Source: Polaromonas vacuolata (GTDB taxonomy: Bacteria; Pseudomonadota; Gammaproteobacteria; Burkholderiales; Burkholderiaceae_C). From it: a stretch of 64,000 nt of DNA. Position 1 is the stretch's first letter. Each line of letters starts with the position of its first letter. A program made the position numbers and the translations under genes. The notes beneath the pieces were generated by a model. That model was not told the DNA's origin. It did no database searches and worked only from the letters and a program-made list of their open reading frames with translations. Shown here in pieces: positions 10,093 through 18,941 of this stretch. The DNA lies in contig NZ_CP051461.1 in NCBI RefSeq assembly GCF_012584515.1, positions 248,001 through 312,000 of the forward strand, read 5' to 3'.

Positions 10093-10688
10093 GTTCCTGT
10101 TTCCTGATCGCCAAGTAATTGGGTGTCAACGCCGTCACATATGCAGTGCAGCACCAACAGGTGAACTTCCTGAATGCGCGCGGTGCGGTCATGCGGCACG
10201 CAGATATGCACATCGGTCTCGCGCAGCGCTTGGGTGATTTTTCCGCCGCCTTTGCCGGTCAGAGCCACCACGGTCATGTCGCGCTCATGTGCGGCTTCAA
10301 TCGCGGCAAGCACGTTGGCGGAATTGCCGCTGGTGCTCAGTGCCAGCAACACGTCGCCAGTACTGCCTAAGCCGCGTACTTGCTTAGAAAAAATGACGTT
10401 GAAGTCATAGTCATTGGCAATCGCGGTAATGATGGAGCTGTCGGTGGTCAAGGCAATCGCGGCCAACTCGGGTCGTTCGCGCTCGTAGCGGCCTATGAAT
10501 TCCGCCGCAAAATGCTGCGCATCAGCAGCCGAGCCGCCGTTGCCACAGGCCAGCACTTTGCCGCCGCTGGTCACACTCGCCAGTATGGCTTGCACTGCCG
10601 CCGCAATGGGTTTGGATAAGACGTGCGCGGCCTGGTATTTGAGGTCGGCGCTGTCGATGAAGTGCTGTTCGATTCGTTGTTCTAGCAT
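10089..10688 (-). CDS. diaA: SIS-domain protein, DiaA/GmhA family
   Basis: A sugar isomerase (SIS) domain protein of 199 residues. The motifs ACGNGGSAADAQHFAAE and LSTSGNSANVLAA form the phosphosugar-binding loops. The family contains GmhA, sedoheptulose-7-phosphate isomerase for LPS heptose, and DiaA, which binds DnaA and times replication initiation. The neighbourhood (yraN before, dolP-like after with ATGA overlap) matches diaA, but automatic annotation often says phosphoheptose isomerase. The frame could start at a TTG at 10709; the ATG at 10688 agrees with family starts (LEQRIEQHF). Confidence 0.8.
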   Translation of the reverse strand: MLEQRIEQHFIDSADLKYQAAHVLSKPIAAAVQAILASVTSGGKVLACGNGGSAADAQHFAAEFIGRYERERPELAAIALTTDSSIITAIANDYDFNVIFSKQVRGLGSTGDVLLALSTSGNSANVLAAIEAAHERDMTVVALTGKGGGKITQALRETDVHICVPHDRTARIQEVHLLVLHCICDGVDTQLLGDQETGT

Positions 10689-10740
10689 GTACCAATGATA
10701 GCGGGACAAATAGACTTAAAAAATGACCTTGTGGTTAACC

Positions 10741-11226
10741 CTAGGAAGCTTCAAAAGCGCCCTTTATCCACTCAGTGTTGGCCTGTGAAAGTTTGCCGTC
10801 CATGAGTAAGACGTCAAACCGACAAGGCGGTGGGCTGGAAAATTGCATCAAAAAATAACGCGCCGCCAAAATAATCCGGCGCTGCTTGTGTGTGCTGATG
10901 CTAGCGCCCGCGCCGCCATGCGATTGAGTTGAGCGCTGGCGTACTTCGATAAACACCAGTGTGCTGTCCCGCTCTTGCATCACCAAATCAATCTCGCCGC
11001 CGCCGCGTCCCGGGGTTTTGTAATTGCTTTGTATGAGCTTGAGACCCGCTCGATTTAAAAACGCCAGCGCCAAAGCTTCTGCCTGGTCGCCACGCCGCTT
11101 GGTGGTAAGCTGACTTGGGTTAATTTTGGTCGGTTCTGCAGCAGATGCTTTGGTGCTTGCTAATGCCGGCAACCCATCCGCGCGGACTCGCTGCGGCCTT
11201 GACAACAGTTTCTTGGAATTCCACAT
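10741..11226 (-). CDS. yraN: YraN family protein (UPF0102)
   Basis: A small protein with the Holliday-junction-resolvase-like fold of UPF0102; its biochemical role is unknown. The nuclease-like core shows the pattern GGGEIDLVMQE then LVFIEVRQRS, with acidic and basic residues placed as in restriction-endonuclease-like folds. The ATG at 11226 is well supported by GGAGG seven bases upstream and gives 161 residues; a longer frame to 11319 lacks such a site. The first 50 residues before KRRGDQAE look unstructured. Its start codon shares one base with the TTG proposed for divergent rsmI. Confidence 0.9.
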   Translation of the reverse strand: MWNSKKLLSRPQRVRADGLPALASTKASAAEPTKINPSQLTTKRRGDQAEALALAFLNRAGLKLIQSNYKTPGRGGGEIDLVMQERDSTLVFIEVRQRSTQSHGGAGASISTHKQRRIILAARYFLMQFSSPPPCRFDVLLMDGKLSQANTEWIKGAFEAS

Positions 11227-12149
11227 TGAACGCCTCCTTCGACCTGGCACTGAGCGCGGCAACCGCCGCTGCCGGCATGCAGCATTATCCGGAAAGTACC
11301 CTCTATGTGGTAGCCACACCCATAGGCAATCTAGCGGACATCAGCCTTCGGGCCCTGCATTTGCTGCAACTCGCCAGCGTCATTGCCTGCGAAGATACCC
11401 GTCACACCCAGGGTTTACTACGCCAGTACGGGATTGAAAAAACGCTGCTGCCGGTGCATCAACACAACGAGGCCGAAGCGGCAGTCGGCATTGTTGAACG
11501 GCTCCAGCGCGGTGAGCGCGTGGCTTACGTCAGCGATGCTGGCACACCGGCTGTGAGTGACCCCGGTGCGCGTTTAGTCGCCGCTGTGCGCGCCGCTGGC
11601 TTACGCGTGTTACCCCTGCCGGGTGCGAGCAGTGTGACGACTGCACTCAGCGCGGCTGGCATTGCTCAACACGGTGATTCGGGTTTTATTTTTGCGGGTT
11701 TTTTGCCCAGCAAAGCCGGTGAGCGCGATCAAGCCGTGACCGGTTTGCTGGCTGAAGCCAGAGCTGTGGTGATTCTTGAAGCGCCCCACCGCATAGAAGC
11801 GCTGGCGCTGGCCATGGCACCTTTAGGTCAGCGCTTAATCACCATAGGCCGTGAGCTAACCAAACAATTTGAAGAAATCGCCACCGTCACAGCCGATGGC
11901 TTTGCAGCTTGGCTGGCGGCCGGCGCGCAGCGAACACGTGGCGAATTTGTGCTGGTGCTTCACCCTGCTGCTCAAGCTTTACCGGCAGATGATGGCAGCC
12001 GGGTATTGATTCTTTTGTTGGCTCAGCTGCCTTTAAAGACTGCGGTTAAGCTGGCGGCCGACATCACAGGCGCGCCACGCAATGAGCTGTATGAAACCGC
12101 CTTGAAACTTAAAAACGAAGGGCTCGTCAGCCCGAGCAACAAAGATTAA
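11226..12149 (+). CDS. rsmI: 16S rRNA 2'-O-ribose C1402 methyltransferase RsmI
   Basis: RsmI methylates the ribose of C1402 in 16S rRNA with SAM. The tetrapyrrole-methylase fold is clear: VVATPIGNLADISLRAL, CEDTRHT, YVSDAGTPAVSDPGARLV and LPGASSVTTAL. I propose a TTG start at 11226 with GGAA upstream, because relatives carry about 15 extra residues before the QHYP motif; the ATG at 11277 has no ribosome site. It is divergent from yraN and its 3' end overlaps the convergent lipoprotein gene by four bases. Confidence 0.92.
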   Translation: MNASFDLALSAATAAAGMQHYPESTLYVVATPIGNLADISLRALHLLQLASVIACEDTRHTQGLLRQYGIEKTLLPVHQHNEAEAAVGIVERLQRGERVAYVSDAGTPAVSDPGARLVAAVRAAGLRVLPLPGASSVTTALSAAGIAQHGDSGFIFAGFLPSKAGERDQAVTGLLAEARAVVILEAPHRIEALALAMAPLGQRLITIGRELTKQFEEIATVTADGFAAWLAAGAQRTRGEFVLVLHPAAQALPADDGSRVLILLLAQLPLKTAVKLAADITGAPRNELYETALKLKNEGLVSPSNKD

Positions 12150-12628
12150 TTGTCCAATATGGAATCGTTGCGGTGTTCAATGCCTTGGCCTATACGCTGA
12201 ACCAGGCCTTTGTCGTCAAGATAAACCCAAAAGAGCATGTCGTTGGTCGCATCGCGCCAGCGGTAGTTCATGATGTCGCCGGGCCAGCTATACACGCGGT
12301 CTACCCAGGCTGGCGGGCCGAACGCGCGCTCTGCGTCGGCGCGTGTCCATTTACCGATTTCTACCTGCGCAAATCCGGCTGGATTTAATGCTTCGCCTGC
12401 GGCGACAACCTTGCCGGCCGCGTCAAGGTCAACCATCACCGCACTCTGGCCGGCGGGCTGCAAGGAATACTGCAACCGGGTTGTGCCCGAGGGCATGACG
12501 ACGGTAGCGCTAGGTTTTCCGTAGCGCGAGATGACTTCTTCGCGCGACGAACCAAGCTGCACTTGCTGAACCGCGCAGGCCGATAGTAGCAAGGCGGTGC
12601 CGGCTAATAAAAAAAGTTTGATGCGCAT
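12146..12628 (-). CDS. Small lipoprotein with BamE-like region
   Basis: A 160-residue predicted lipoprotein: hydrophobic signal LFLLAGTALLLSAC with a clear lipobox, so Cys18 would be lipidated. Two short repeats follow, VQLGSSREEVISRYGKPSAT and IGKWTRADAERAFGPPAWVD, each resembling the helix-turn motif of SmpA/OmlA (BamE) proteins. A BamE-type role in outer membrane assembly is possible but not shown. It is convergent with rsmI with a 4-base overlap. Confidence 0.75.
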   Translation of the reverse strand: MRIKLFLLAGTALLLSACAVQQVQLGSSREEVISRYGKPSATVVMPSGTTRLQYSLQPAGQSAVMVDLDAAGKVVAAGEALNPAGFAQVEIGKWTRADAERAFGPPAWVDRVYSWPGDIMNYRWRDATNDMLFWVYLDDKGLVQRIGQGIEHRNDSILDN

Positions 12629-12750
12629 GACTATTTCCTATGACTGCTTTGTTCAGAGTTTCTTGCTTGCAAACTATTGATACTGAACGTATCAATCATT
12701 CGCGATGTTAATCATCATCACTCTTTAGCTTATGCCAAAATTACACTTCC

Positions 12751-13332
12751 ATGAATGACCACAATTTCTCCTCGCCAGTCAAACCAACTGACGTTGATTT
12801 CGCCTTTGTCGCCACCGCTGGCGCTAAGCCCAAACCTTTCAAGCCCAACGCTAGCTTTATGTTGCGCCACCCGGCTCATATTTTGGCGCTGGGTTTTGGC
12901 TCTGGTCTGAGTCCTATTGCGCCCGGTACAGCCGGCACCTTGTGGGCTTGGCTGGCTTATTTGGCGCTGCAAAACTGGTTTTCATCAGCGCAAATTGGCT
13001 GGTTGATTGCCGTTAGCCTGCCGCTCGGTTGGTGGGCTTGCACCGTGACCGCCAAACATATGCAGGTAGCTGATCCAGGCAGCATTGTGTGGGACGAAAT
13101 CGTCGCCTTCTGGCTGATCTTGTGGCTGGTCATGCCGGTTGGTTTTATCGGCCAACTGGTGGCTTTCGCGCTGTTTCGTTTTTTCGATGCTGCCAAGCCC
13201 GGACCAGTCGGCTGGGCCGATCAGAACTTTAAAGGGCTGAATGCTCGCGGCGGCTTTGGCATTATGTTTGACGATTTGGTCGCGGCGTTTTGCGCTTTGC
13301 TAGTGATCGCTTTATGGACGTTTTACCGATGA
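12751..13332 (+). CDS. pgpA: Phosphatidylglycerophosphatase A
   Basis: PgpA removes phosphate from phosphatidylglycerol phosphate to give phosphatidylglycerol, at the inner membrane. The conserved core is GFGSGLSPIAPGTAGTL, then DPGSIVWDEIVAFW and RFFDAAKPGPVGWAD, with several hydrophobic helices. There is a 40-residue N-terminal extension of low complexity. The stop overlaps the next ATG (ATGA), so pgpA and pncC are translationally coupled, a pairing common in Burkholderiales. Confidence 0.93.
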   Translation: MNDHNFSSPVKPTDVDFAFVATAGAKPKPFKPNASFMLRHPAHILALGFGSGLSPIAPGTAGTLWAWLAYLALQNWFSSAQIGWLIAVSLPLGWWACTVTAKHMQVADPGSIVWDEIVAFWLILWLVMPVGFIGQLVAFALFRFFDAAKPGPVGWADQNFKGLNARGGFGIMFDDLVAAFCALLVIALWTFYR

Positions 13333-13829
13333 CAGACTTATCCCATCAGAGCAGTGCCGCCGATGTTGAAACGCTGGCGCAATGGCTTTTAAAAAATAAC
13401 TATCGCCTCGCCACTGCCGAGAGCTGCACTGGCGGCCTGATAGCTGCGAGCTGTACTGATTTAGTCGGCTCTAGCGCTTGGTTTGAGCGCGGCTTTGTGA
13501 CTTACTCCAACGCTGCTAAAACCGCGATGCTAGGCGTAGACGCCGAGCTGATTGCGCATGAAGGCGCGGTCAGTCAGCCAGTCGCTAAAGCCATGGTGCT
13601 GGGCGCGCTTGAGCATTCACTGGCCCAAGTTGCCGTCGCCGTGACTGGTGTTGCCGGCCCAGGCGGCGGTAGTGCGCAAAAACCGGTGGGTACGGTCTGG
13701 TTTGGTTTTGCAACGCCAGTTCAGCAAATCACAGAAGTCATGCATTTTTCTGGCGATCGCGCTGCTGTGCGACTAGCAACTGTGGCACACGCACTGCGCC
13801 GATTAATCCAGTTGCTCAAAGACCAATAG
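13329..13829 (+). CDS. pncC: Nicotinamide-nucleotide amidase (CinA C-terminal type)
   Basis: PncC deamidates NMN to nicotinic acid mononucleotide in pyridine nucleotide salvage. The protein is a stand-alone CinA C-terminal domain of 166 residues with TAESCTGGLIAA, VTYSNAAKTAMLGV and the loop GVAGPGGGSAQKPVGTVWF. The ATG at 13329 overlaps the pgpA stop; the longer open frame from 13290 only overlaps pgpA and is not needed. Confidence 0.93.
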   Translation: MTDLSHQSSAADVETLAQWLLKNNYRLATAESCTGGLIAASCTDLVGSSAWFERGFVTYSNAAKTAMLGVDAELIAHEGAVSQPVAKAMVLGALEHSLAQVAVAVTGVAGPGGGSAQKPVGTVWFGFATPVQQITEVMHFSGDRAAVRLATVAHALRRLIQLLKDQ

Positions 13830-13880
13830 CACTAAACTGTTTTGTAAAAGCTAACCGGTACAACATCTACGAAAGCCCTT

Positions 13881-14861
13881 ATGCCAAATGATATCCAAGT
13901 CACCGAAAAAAATGCTGGCAATAGCGATTGGTTCACGGATTTCGAGGAGGCTGATTTTGAGGTCAATGGCACGACAATTCACGCACGTTTTGAGTCCAGA
14001 GCCGGTTTAGATGACAAGCGAGAGCCGCTGCTCTTGCTGCATGGTTTTCCGCAGTCGCACGTCATGTGGCACCGGGTTGCCCAGCAGCTAAGGCAGCACT
14101 ACTGTCTGGTTATGCCGGACCTACGCGGCTATGGTGAATCGGCCAAGCCAGCAGGTCTGTCGGACCACAGCAATTACAGCAAGCGCAACATGGCCGAAGA
14201 CATGGCTGAGCTGATGGAAGTCTTAGGTTTCGATACGTTCTTTCTCGCCGGCCATGACCGCGGTGCTCGTGTGGCGCACCGACTCGCGCTAGATCATCCG
14301 ACTCACGTGAAAAAACTCTGCGTCATAGATATCGCGCCCACGCTAGACATGTATGAAGGCGCCAGCATGACCGCGCCGTATATGGAGTTTGCCCGCAGCT
14401 ACTACCACTGGTTTCACATGCTGCAGCCCTCACCACTGCCCGAGACCATGATGGGCGCAGCCGATCCGGTTACCGCCACGATCTACCTGCATGCCAAGTT
14501 GGGCGGCTGGGGCAGCACCGGTCTTAGCTACATAGAGCCGCGCGCGCTGGCTGAATACGAACTGCGTTTTTGCAACCCCCAAGCCTTGCATGCGGCTTGC
14601 GAAGACTACCGCGCCAGCGCTGGCATTGACTTAGAACACGACCGGCAGAGCCGTTTGAAAGGCGAGAAAATCACCTGCGACACGCTGCTGCTGTGGGGCG
14701 AGCGCGGCGTGGTGAACCGCCTGTTTGATCCCATGGCTTTGTGGCGCGCCCAATGCGCCGGTCAGTTGTCGGGGCAAATGCTGGCTGCTGGACATTTTCT
14801 GCCGGAGGAGTTGCCGGGTCAGACGACGGATTTGTTGAGGACGTTTTTCACGCAGGATTAA
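13881..14861 (+). CDS. Alpha/beta hydrolase of the fluoroacetate dehalogenase type
   Basis: An alpha/beta hydrolase of 326 residues. The oxyanion loop is LLHGFPQSHVMWHR; the nucleophile Asp sits in AGHDRGARVAHRLALDHP; the catalytic His in AGHFLPEE. Downstream of the nucleophile, YYHWFHMLQPSPLPE places the His-Trp pair that, in fluoroacetate dehalogenases, binds fluoride, and CEDYRASAG carries the matching Tyr. These features favour a haloacetate dehalogenase over an ordinary epoxide hydrolase, but the substrate is inferred. It forms no operon with known halo-acid genes. Confidence 0.82.
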   Translation: MPNDIQVTEKNAGNSDWFTDFEEADFEVNGTTIHARFESRAGLDDKREPLLLLHGFPQSHVMWHRVAQQLRQHYCLVMPDLRGYGESAKPAGLSDHSNYSKRNMAEDMAELMEVLGFDTFFLAGHDRGARVAHRLALDHPTHVKKLCVIDIAPTLDMYEGASMTAPYMEFARSYYHWFHMLQPSPLPETMMGAADPVTATIYLHAKLGGWGSTGLSYIEPRALAEYELRFCNPQALHAACEDYRASAGIDLEHDRQSRLKGEKITCDTLLLWGERGVVNRLFDPMALWRAQCAGQLSGQMLAAGHFLPEELPGQTTDLLRTFFTQD

Positions 14862-14889
14862 TAAAGGCGCAGCGGATGTTTTGTATTAG

Positions 14890-14919
14890 GCGTTAGGTGT
14901 CTTGCCAGACGCCTAACGC
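14890..14919. terminator. 12-bp stem-loop
   Basis: GCGTTAGGTGTC pairs with GACGCCTAACGC around a TTGCCA loop, with one G-T pair. It follows directly after the stop of the small minus-strand frame and 28 bases after the hydrolase stop on the plus strand. It may end transcripts from either side; neither side has a T run. Confidence 0.45.
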
Positions 14920-15047
14920 TAACGGCCATCTAACTTAGAAAGCCTGCCTTCAAAGATCAGCGAGCGTTTCTCCACTAGCTTTTGTTGTGCCTGAGGCAGT
15001 GCATCTGCATACTTGAAGTATGTAGCTACCCAAGGTTTAGCGCTCAT
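14919..15047 (-). CDS. Possible 42-residue protein or gene remnant
   Basis: A short frame, ATG to TAG, encodes MSAKPWVATYFKYADALPQA and continues with a charged helical tail ending SKLDGR. The residue make-up looks protein-like, and the frame stops exactly at a strong hairpin. It lies 132 bases downstream of the UPF0149 gene on the same strand. There is no good ribosome site, and the same frame is open for about eleven codons before the ATG, so it may be the end of a decayed gene. I do not recognise it. Confidence 0.3.
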   Translation of the reverse strand: MSAKPWVATYFKYADALPQAQQKLVEKRSLIFEGRLSKLDGR

Positions 15048-15178
15048 GTCTGTGCGTGAGGCTACCCAAGCTGATGGGGTTTGCTATCGTGTTGACGTGT
15101 TTTGCATCGCCGGCTGGGGTCAGTCCGCGTTGGCTTTAACTGATCTTCCGACGGCTCCAATCGTGCGAGACAGACCGC

Positions 15179-16030
15179 TTACTTGCCGCAGCACTTTTTA
15201 TATTTTTTCCCGCTACCGCAAGGACAAATATCATTGCGTCCCGGTGTTGCTTCAACGCGTACGGTTTCTACCCGTGCACCCAGTGTTTTCCACAACTCGC
15301 GCAGGTCGTATACCGCCCAGATAGCTTCACCAAAGGCGTTGAGCCTGGCAATGCTGACGCTGGGTGGACCGTCTTCGGACATGGGTGAGACTTCGGGTTC
15401 TGCTTCGTCGTCTTCGGTCATGGCGACTATCGCTTGTAGTGCGCCATCTAACCATTTGGCGGCGTCTTTGTCGCGGGGTGCGACCCAGTCTTCGGGCCAG
15501 TATTCGACCGCAAACATAAAGCCCAGCGCCCAAACTTGGGCAAAAGCTGGTAAGGCTTCGTCTTTGAAGGCGGCGCTTTCTTCTTCCGGCATCTCGGCGA
15601 TAGCGCCGCGAATATCGGTGACTTCGGGGTGGTAGCAGCGCTCGTCTTCTAGTGTGTCGACTTCTTCATCGAGCGAGCTGCGCACCTCTTCCCAGCGCCG
15701 TAACCAGAGTTCCATAAAGCGCGCCTTTTGGGCGGCATCGGCAAAGCTGCTGGCTTCTTCGTCGGGGCTTTGATCGCTAGGCGTGCTGGCCAAGATTTCA
15801 GTATCTTCAGCATCTTCAACACCTAACAAGGCCTGTAGGTATTCGCTCGCGGGTATGGTGCGGCGTGAACAAATCACGGCGGCCATAAAGCCTTCACAAA
15901 ATTCCCACTGTGGTGTCTCGTCATAGCGGCTGCGCATTTCGTCGAGTATGGCGTCTATTGCGTCAAAATCTTCGGCTTCAAGAAATGCGCTGGTTGTCAG
16001 TGCGTCGGGTTTGGATGGGTTGGTTGTCAT
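15179..16030 (-). CDS. UPF0149 (YecA-like) protein with C-terminal SEC-C zinc motif
   Basis: A cytosolic, very acidic protein of 283 residues. The N-terminal two thirds match the YecA/UPF0149 helical domain ([28 protein letters not shown]). The extreme C-terminus is a SEC-C metal-binding motif, [18 protein letters not shown], as at the end of SecA. YecA-type proteins bind ribosomes or SecA-related partners; the exact role is unknown. The gene is divergent from the FMN-dependent glutamate-synthase-like gene with about 150 bases between them. Confidence 0.9.
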   Translation of the reverse strand: MTTNPSKPDALTTSAFLEAEDFDAIDAILDEMRSRYDETPQWEFCEGFMAAVICSRRTIPASEYLQALLGVEDAEDTEILASTPSDQSPDEEASSFADAAQKARFMELWLRRWEEVRSSLDEEVDTLEDERCYHPEVTDIRGAIAEMPEEESAAFKDEALPAFAQVWALGFMFAVEYWPEDWVAPRDKDAAKWLDGALQAIVAMTEDDEAEPEVSPMSEDGPPSVSIARLNAFGEAIWAVYDLRELWKTLGARVETVRVEATPGRNDICPCGSGKKYKKCCGK

Positions 16031-16178
16031 TGCAAATCACGTATGGGGTAGCAAGCCTCGAATGAGGCTCATATGATGGATTAGTGTATCTGCCCATGTG
16101 CAATGCGAGCTTGTTAGGCTTGGCATGCCGTTATAGATGAACTTTCTTTTTCTCAGCCCGACACAGAAAGCACTCTTG

Positions 16179-17855
16179 ATGCTCAAGCGACTCACTCACT
16201 TACTCCCCGCGCGATACTTCTTTTTTGCCCTTTGCAGCGTCGGCACGCTGCTGGCTTTAGCGGCGGCGTTGGTACAGCATTCCGCCGGGCTATTACTGGT
16301 CGGTTTACTTTGTTTGTGCTTGGTAGCGCTTGGTATTTTTGATCTGAGGCAGTCTAGGCATGCGATTTTGCGCAACTACCCGGTGCTTGGCCATCTGCGG
16401 TTTTTATTCGAGTTTATACGCCCGGAAATGCGCCAGTACTTCATTGAAAGCGATAGCGAGGCAACGCCTTTTTCACGCGCCCAGCGTTCGTTGGTGTATC
16501 AACGCGCCAAAGGTGCGCCCGACAGTCGGCCGTTTGGTACTCACTTAGATGTGGGCTCACAAGGCTATGAATGGGTTAACCATTCCATGCTGCCCACCAA
16601 GTTGGCGTCACATGACTTTCGAATCTGGATAGGCGGCACGCCGGGTCAGGCCGCGGAATCTGTTCAGCCTTGCACACAGCCTTATAGCGCCAGCGTGTTT
16701 AATATTTCGGCCATGAGTTTCGGTGCTTTATCGGCCAACGCCATCATGGCTTTGAACAAGGGCGCTAAGTTGGGCGGCTTTGCGCACGACACGGGCGAGG
16801 GTTCTATCTCGCAGCACCACCGTGTTCACGGCGGCGACTTGATCTGGGAGATAGGCTCAGGCTACTTTGGCTGCCGTCATGATGACGGCAGCTTTAGCGA
16901 GGAGCGCTTTACCGTCAACGCGCTAGACCCACAGGTCAAAATGATTGAACTCAAGATGAGTCAGGGCGCTAAGCCCGGTCACGGCGGCGTGTTGCCAGGC
17001 TCCAAAGTCACGCCAGAAATTGCGGCTGCGCGCGGCGTACCGGTTGGCGAGGACTGCATTTCGCCGGCCAGCCACAGCGCGTTTTCAACACCTTTAGAGA
17101 TGATGCATTTCATCGCCCGCTTGCGCCGGTTGTCCGGCGGCAAGCCAACCGGCTTTAAGCTTTGTATTGGCCATCCTTGGGAATGGTTTGCGATTGTCAA
17201 AGCCATGCTGGAGACTGGCATCACGCCTGACTTCATCGTCGTTGACGGCGCTGAGGGCGGCACGGGCGCAGCACCGGTTGAGTTCAGTGACCACGTCGGC
17301 GCGCCACTACAAGAAGGCTTGCTGCTGGTTCACAACACCTTGCTGGGCGTGAACTTGCGTCACCGCATCTCGATAGGCGCTGCCGGCAAGGTCATCAGCG
17401 CTTTTGACATGCTGCGCTTGATGGCACTGGGCGCAGATTGGTGTAATGCCGGGCGCGGCTTCATGATGGCGCTCGGTTGCATACAGGCGCAAACCTGCCA
17501 CACCGGTAAATGCCCCACCGGTGTGACGACCCAAGATAAGTGGCGCCAGCAGGCGCTGGTTGTGCCGGATAAGGCCGAGCGGGTAGAAAATTTTCATCGC
17601 AGCACCTTGCACGCACTGCAAGAGCTGGTGCAAGCCGCAGGGCTGTCGCATCCGCAAGAGATCAACGCTCACCACATCGTGCGCCGGCTGACCGATACCG
17701 AGGTGCGGCTACTCAGTCACCTGATCATGCAGGTAGAGCCTGGCGCGCTGCTCGGCTCACTAGAGCGCCAGCTACATGTCTTTCGCCAGTACTGGCCTAT
17801 GGCTAGCGCCCAGAGTTTTAGAGCCAACAATGTGCAGCTAGCGGCGACCGATTAA
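16179..17855 (+). CDS. FMN-binding glutamate synthase family protein
   Basis: A relative of the synthase domain of GltB, without the glutaminase domain. It opens with two hydrophobic helices (about residues 12-55), then the FMN barrel: NISAMSFGALSANAIMALN, DTGEGSISQHH, SQGAKPGHGGVLPG and VDGAEGGTGAAP. The cysteines of the iron-sulfur site are in CIQAQTCHTGKCPTGV. The family is membrane-anchored; its physiological reaction is not settled. The ATG at 16179 is preferred because GAAAG precedes it; the frame opens at 16137. Confidence 0.88.
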   Translation: MLKRLTHLLPARYFFFALCSVGTLLALAAALVQHSAGLLLVGLLCLCLVALGIFDLRQSRHAILRNYPVLGHLRFLFEFIRPEMRQYFIESDSEATPFSRAQRSLVYQRAKGAPDSRPFGTHLDVGSQGYEWVNHSMLPTKLASHDFRIWIGGTPGQAAESVQPCTQPYSASVFNISAMSFGALSANAIMALNKGAKLGGFAHDTGEGSISQHHRVHGGDLIWEIGSGYFGCRHDDGSFSEERFTVNALDPQVKMIELKMSQGAKPGHGGVLPGSKVTPEIAAARGVPVGEDCISPASHSAFSTPLEMMHFIARLRRLSGGKPTGFKLCIGHPWEWFAIVKAMLETGITPDFIVVDGAEGGTGAAPVEFSDHVGAPLQEGLLLVHNTLLGVNLRHRISIGAAGKVISAFDMLRLMALGADWCNAGRGFMMALGCIQAQTCHTGKCPTGVTTQDKWRQQALVVPDKAERVENFHRSTLHALQELVQAAGLSHPQEINAHHIVRRLTDTEVRLLSHLIMQVEPGALLGSLERQLHVFRQYWPMASAQSFRANNVQLAATD

Positions 17856-17927
17856 GGCCTGCCTAGCCATGCTGGAATAGGCGATCGCACATACTGGCGG
17901 GTTAATTTACTCCAGAAGATCTCCCGT

Positions 17928-18941
17928 ATGAAAGCTGTCGCCTACCAAAAGTCCTTGCCAATTAGTCAAGCCGATTCCCTCCAAGACATAACTCTTGCTG
18001 ATCCGGTTCCCGGTGCGCGCGATTTGTTAGTAGAAGTGCGTGCCGTCTCTGTCAATCCAGTTGACACCAAGATTCGCCAAAGCGCCGCAGCCGAAGCCGG
18101 TGAGTGGAAAGTGCTGGGCTGGGATGTCGCCGGTGTGGTGCGCGCAGTCGGCGCTGGCGTGTCGGGCTTTAAGGCCGGTGACCGGGTTTGGTATGCCGGC
18201 TCGATTGCTCGCCAAGGCAGCAACAGCGAGTTGCATGTGGTGGACGAGCGCATTGTCGGCAAAATGCCGACGTCGCTAGACTTCGCCCAAGCCGCCGCCT
18301 TGCCGCTTACTGCCATCACCGCTTGGGAAATGCTTTTTGATCGTTTAGGAATCGTGCCTGGCAAACAGCCGAGCAACGCGAGCTTGTTAATCGTCGGCGC
18401 GGCCGGCGGTGTGGGCTCCATCATGCTGCAACTGGCCCGCCGCCTGACGGCTTTGACGGTGATTGGCACGGCTTCCCGGCCAGAGACCAAAGCTTGGGTA
18501 AAGCAACTCGGCGCTCACCATGTGATTGACCACAGCTTGTCCTTCGCAGATGAGCTTAAACGCATAGGCATACCGCAGGTCGAGTATGTGGTCAGCCTGA
18601 CCCAGACCGAAGCCCACTTCGCCGAACTCGCCGCCGTTATCGCGCCCCAAGGCAAGTTCGGTTTAATTGATGACCCAAAGGCTTTAGACATCACGCTACT
18701 TAAAGCCAAGTCGATCTCGCTGCATTGGGAGCTGATGTTTACCCGTTCATTGTTCAGCACCGATGACATGGCCGGCCAAGGCCGTTTACTCAGCGAGTTA
18801 GCCGAACTGGTTGACTCCGGACTGATTCAAACCACGCTGGGTGAGAATTTTGGCCGTATCAATGCCAGCAATCTCAAACGTGCGCACGCGCTGCTAGAAA
18901 GCGGAAAGTCGCGGGGGAAGATTGTGTTGGAGGGGTTTTGA
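17928..18941 (+). CDS. Zinc-type alcohol dehydrogenase family protein (quinone oxidoreductase-like)
   Basis: A medium-chain dehydrogenase/reductase of 337 residues. The GroES-like N-terminal half contains VSVNPVDTKIRQ and GWDVAGVV; the nucleotide loop is GAAGGVGSIMLQLA. The zinc-ligand cysteines of classic alcohol dehydrogenases are absent, so it is probably an NADPH-dependent quinone or enone reductase. The family with this exact start (MKAVAY) is common in proteobacteria, with unknown natural substrate. It is the last backbone gene before the decayed stretch leading into the polysaccharide locus. Confidence 0.88.
   Translation: MKAVAYQKSLPISQADSLQDITLADPVPGARDLLVEVRAVSVNPVDTKIRQSAAAEAGEWKVLGWDVAGVVRAVGAGVSGFKAGDRVWYAGSIARQGSNSELHVVDERIVGKMPTSLDFAQAAALPLTAITAWEMLFDRLGIVPGKQPSNASLLIVGAAGGVGSIMLQLARRLTALTVIGTASRPETKAWVKQLGAHHVIDHSLSFADELKRIGIPQVEYVVSLTQTEAHFAELAAVIAPQGKFGLIDDPKALDITLLKAKSISLHWELMFTRSLFSTDDMAGQGRLLSELAELVDSGLIQTTLGENFGRINASNLKRAHALLESGKSRGKIVLEGF

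Larger units (their letters stand above)
14862..15178. other. Intergenic stretch with hairpin and possible small ORF
   Basis: This 317-base gap lies between the hydrolase and the UPF0149 gene. It contains a 12-bp hairpin (14890-14919), a 42-codon minus-strand frame (14919-15047) and a near-perfect 10-bp palindrome around 15005-15025. A plus-strand frame of 103 codons from 15013 has no recognisable protein character. Confidence 0.5.

Noticed and set aside
15013..15324. Plus-strand frame of 103 codons
   Set aside because: It runs antisense into the SEC-C end of the UPF0149 gene and has no protein character.
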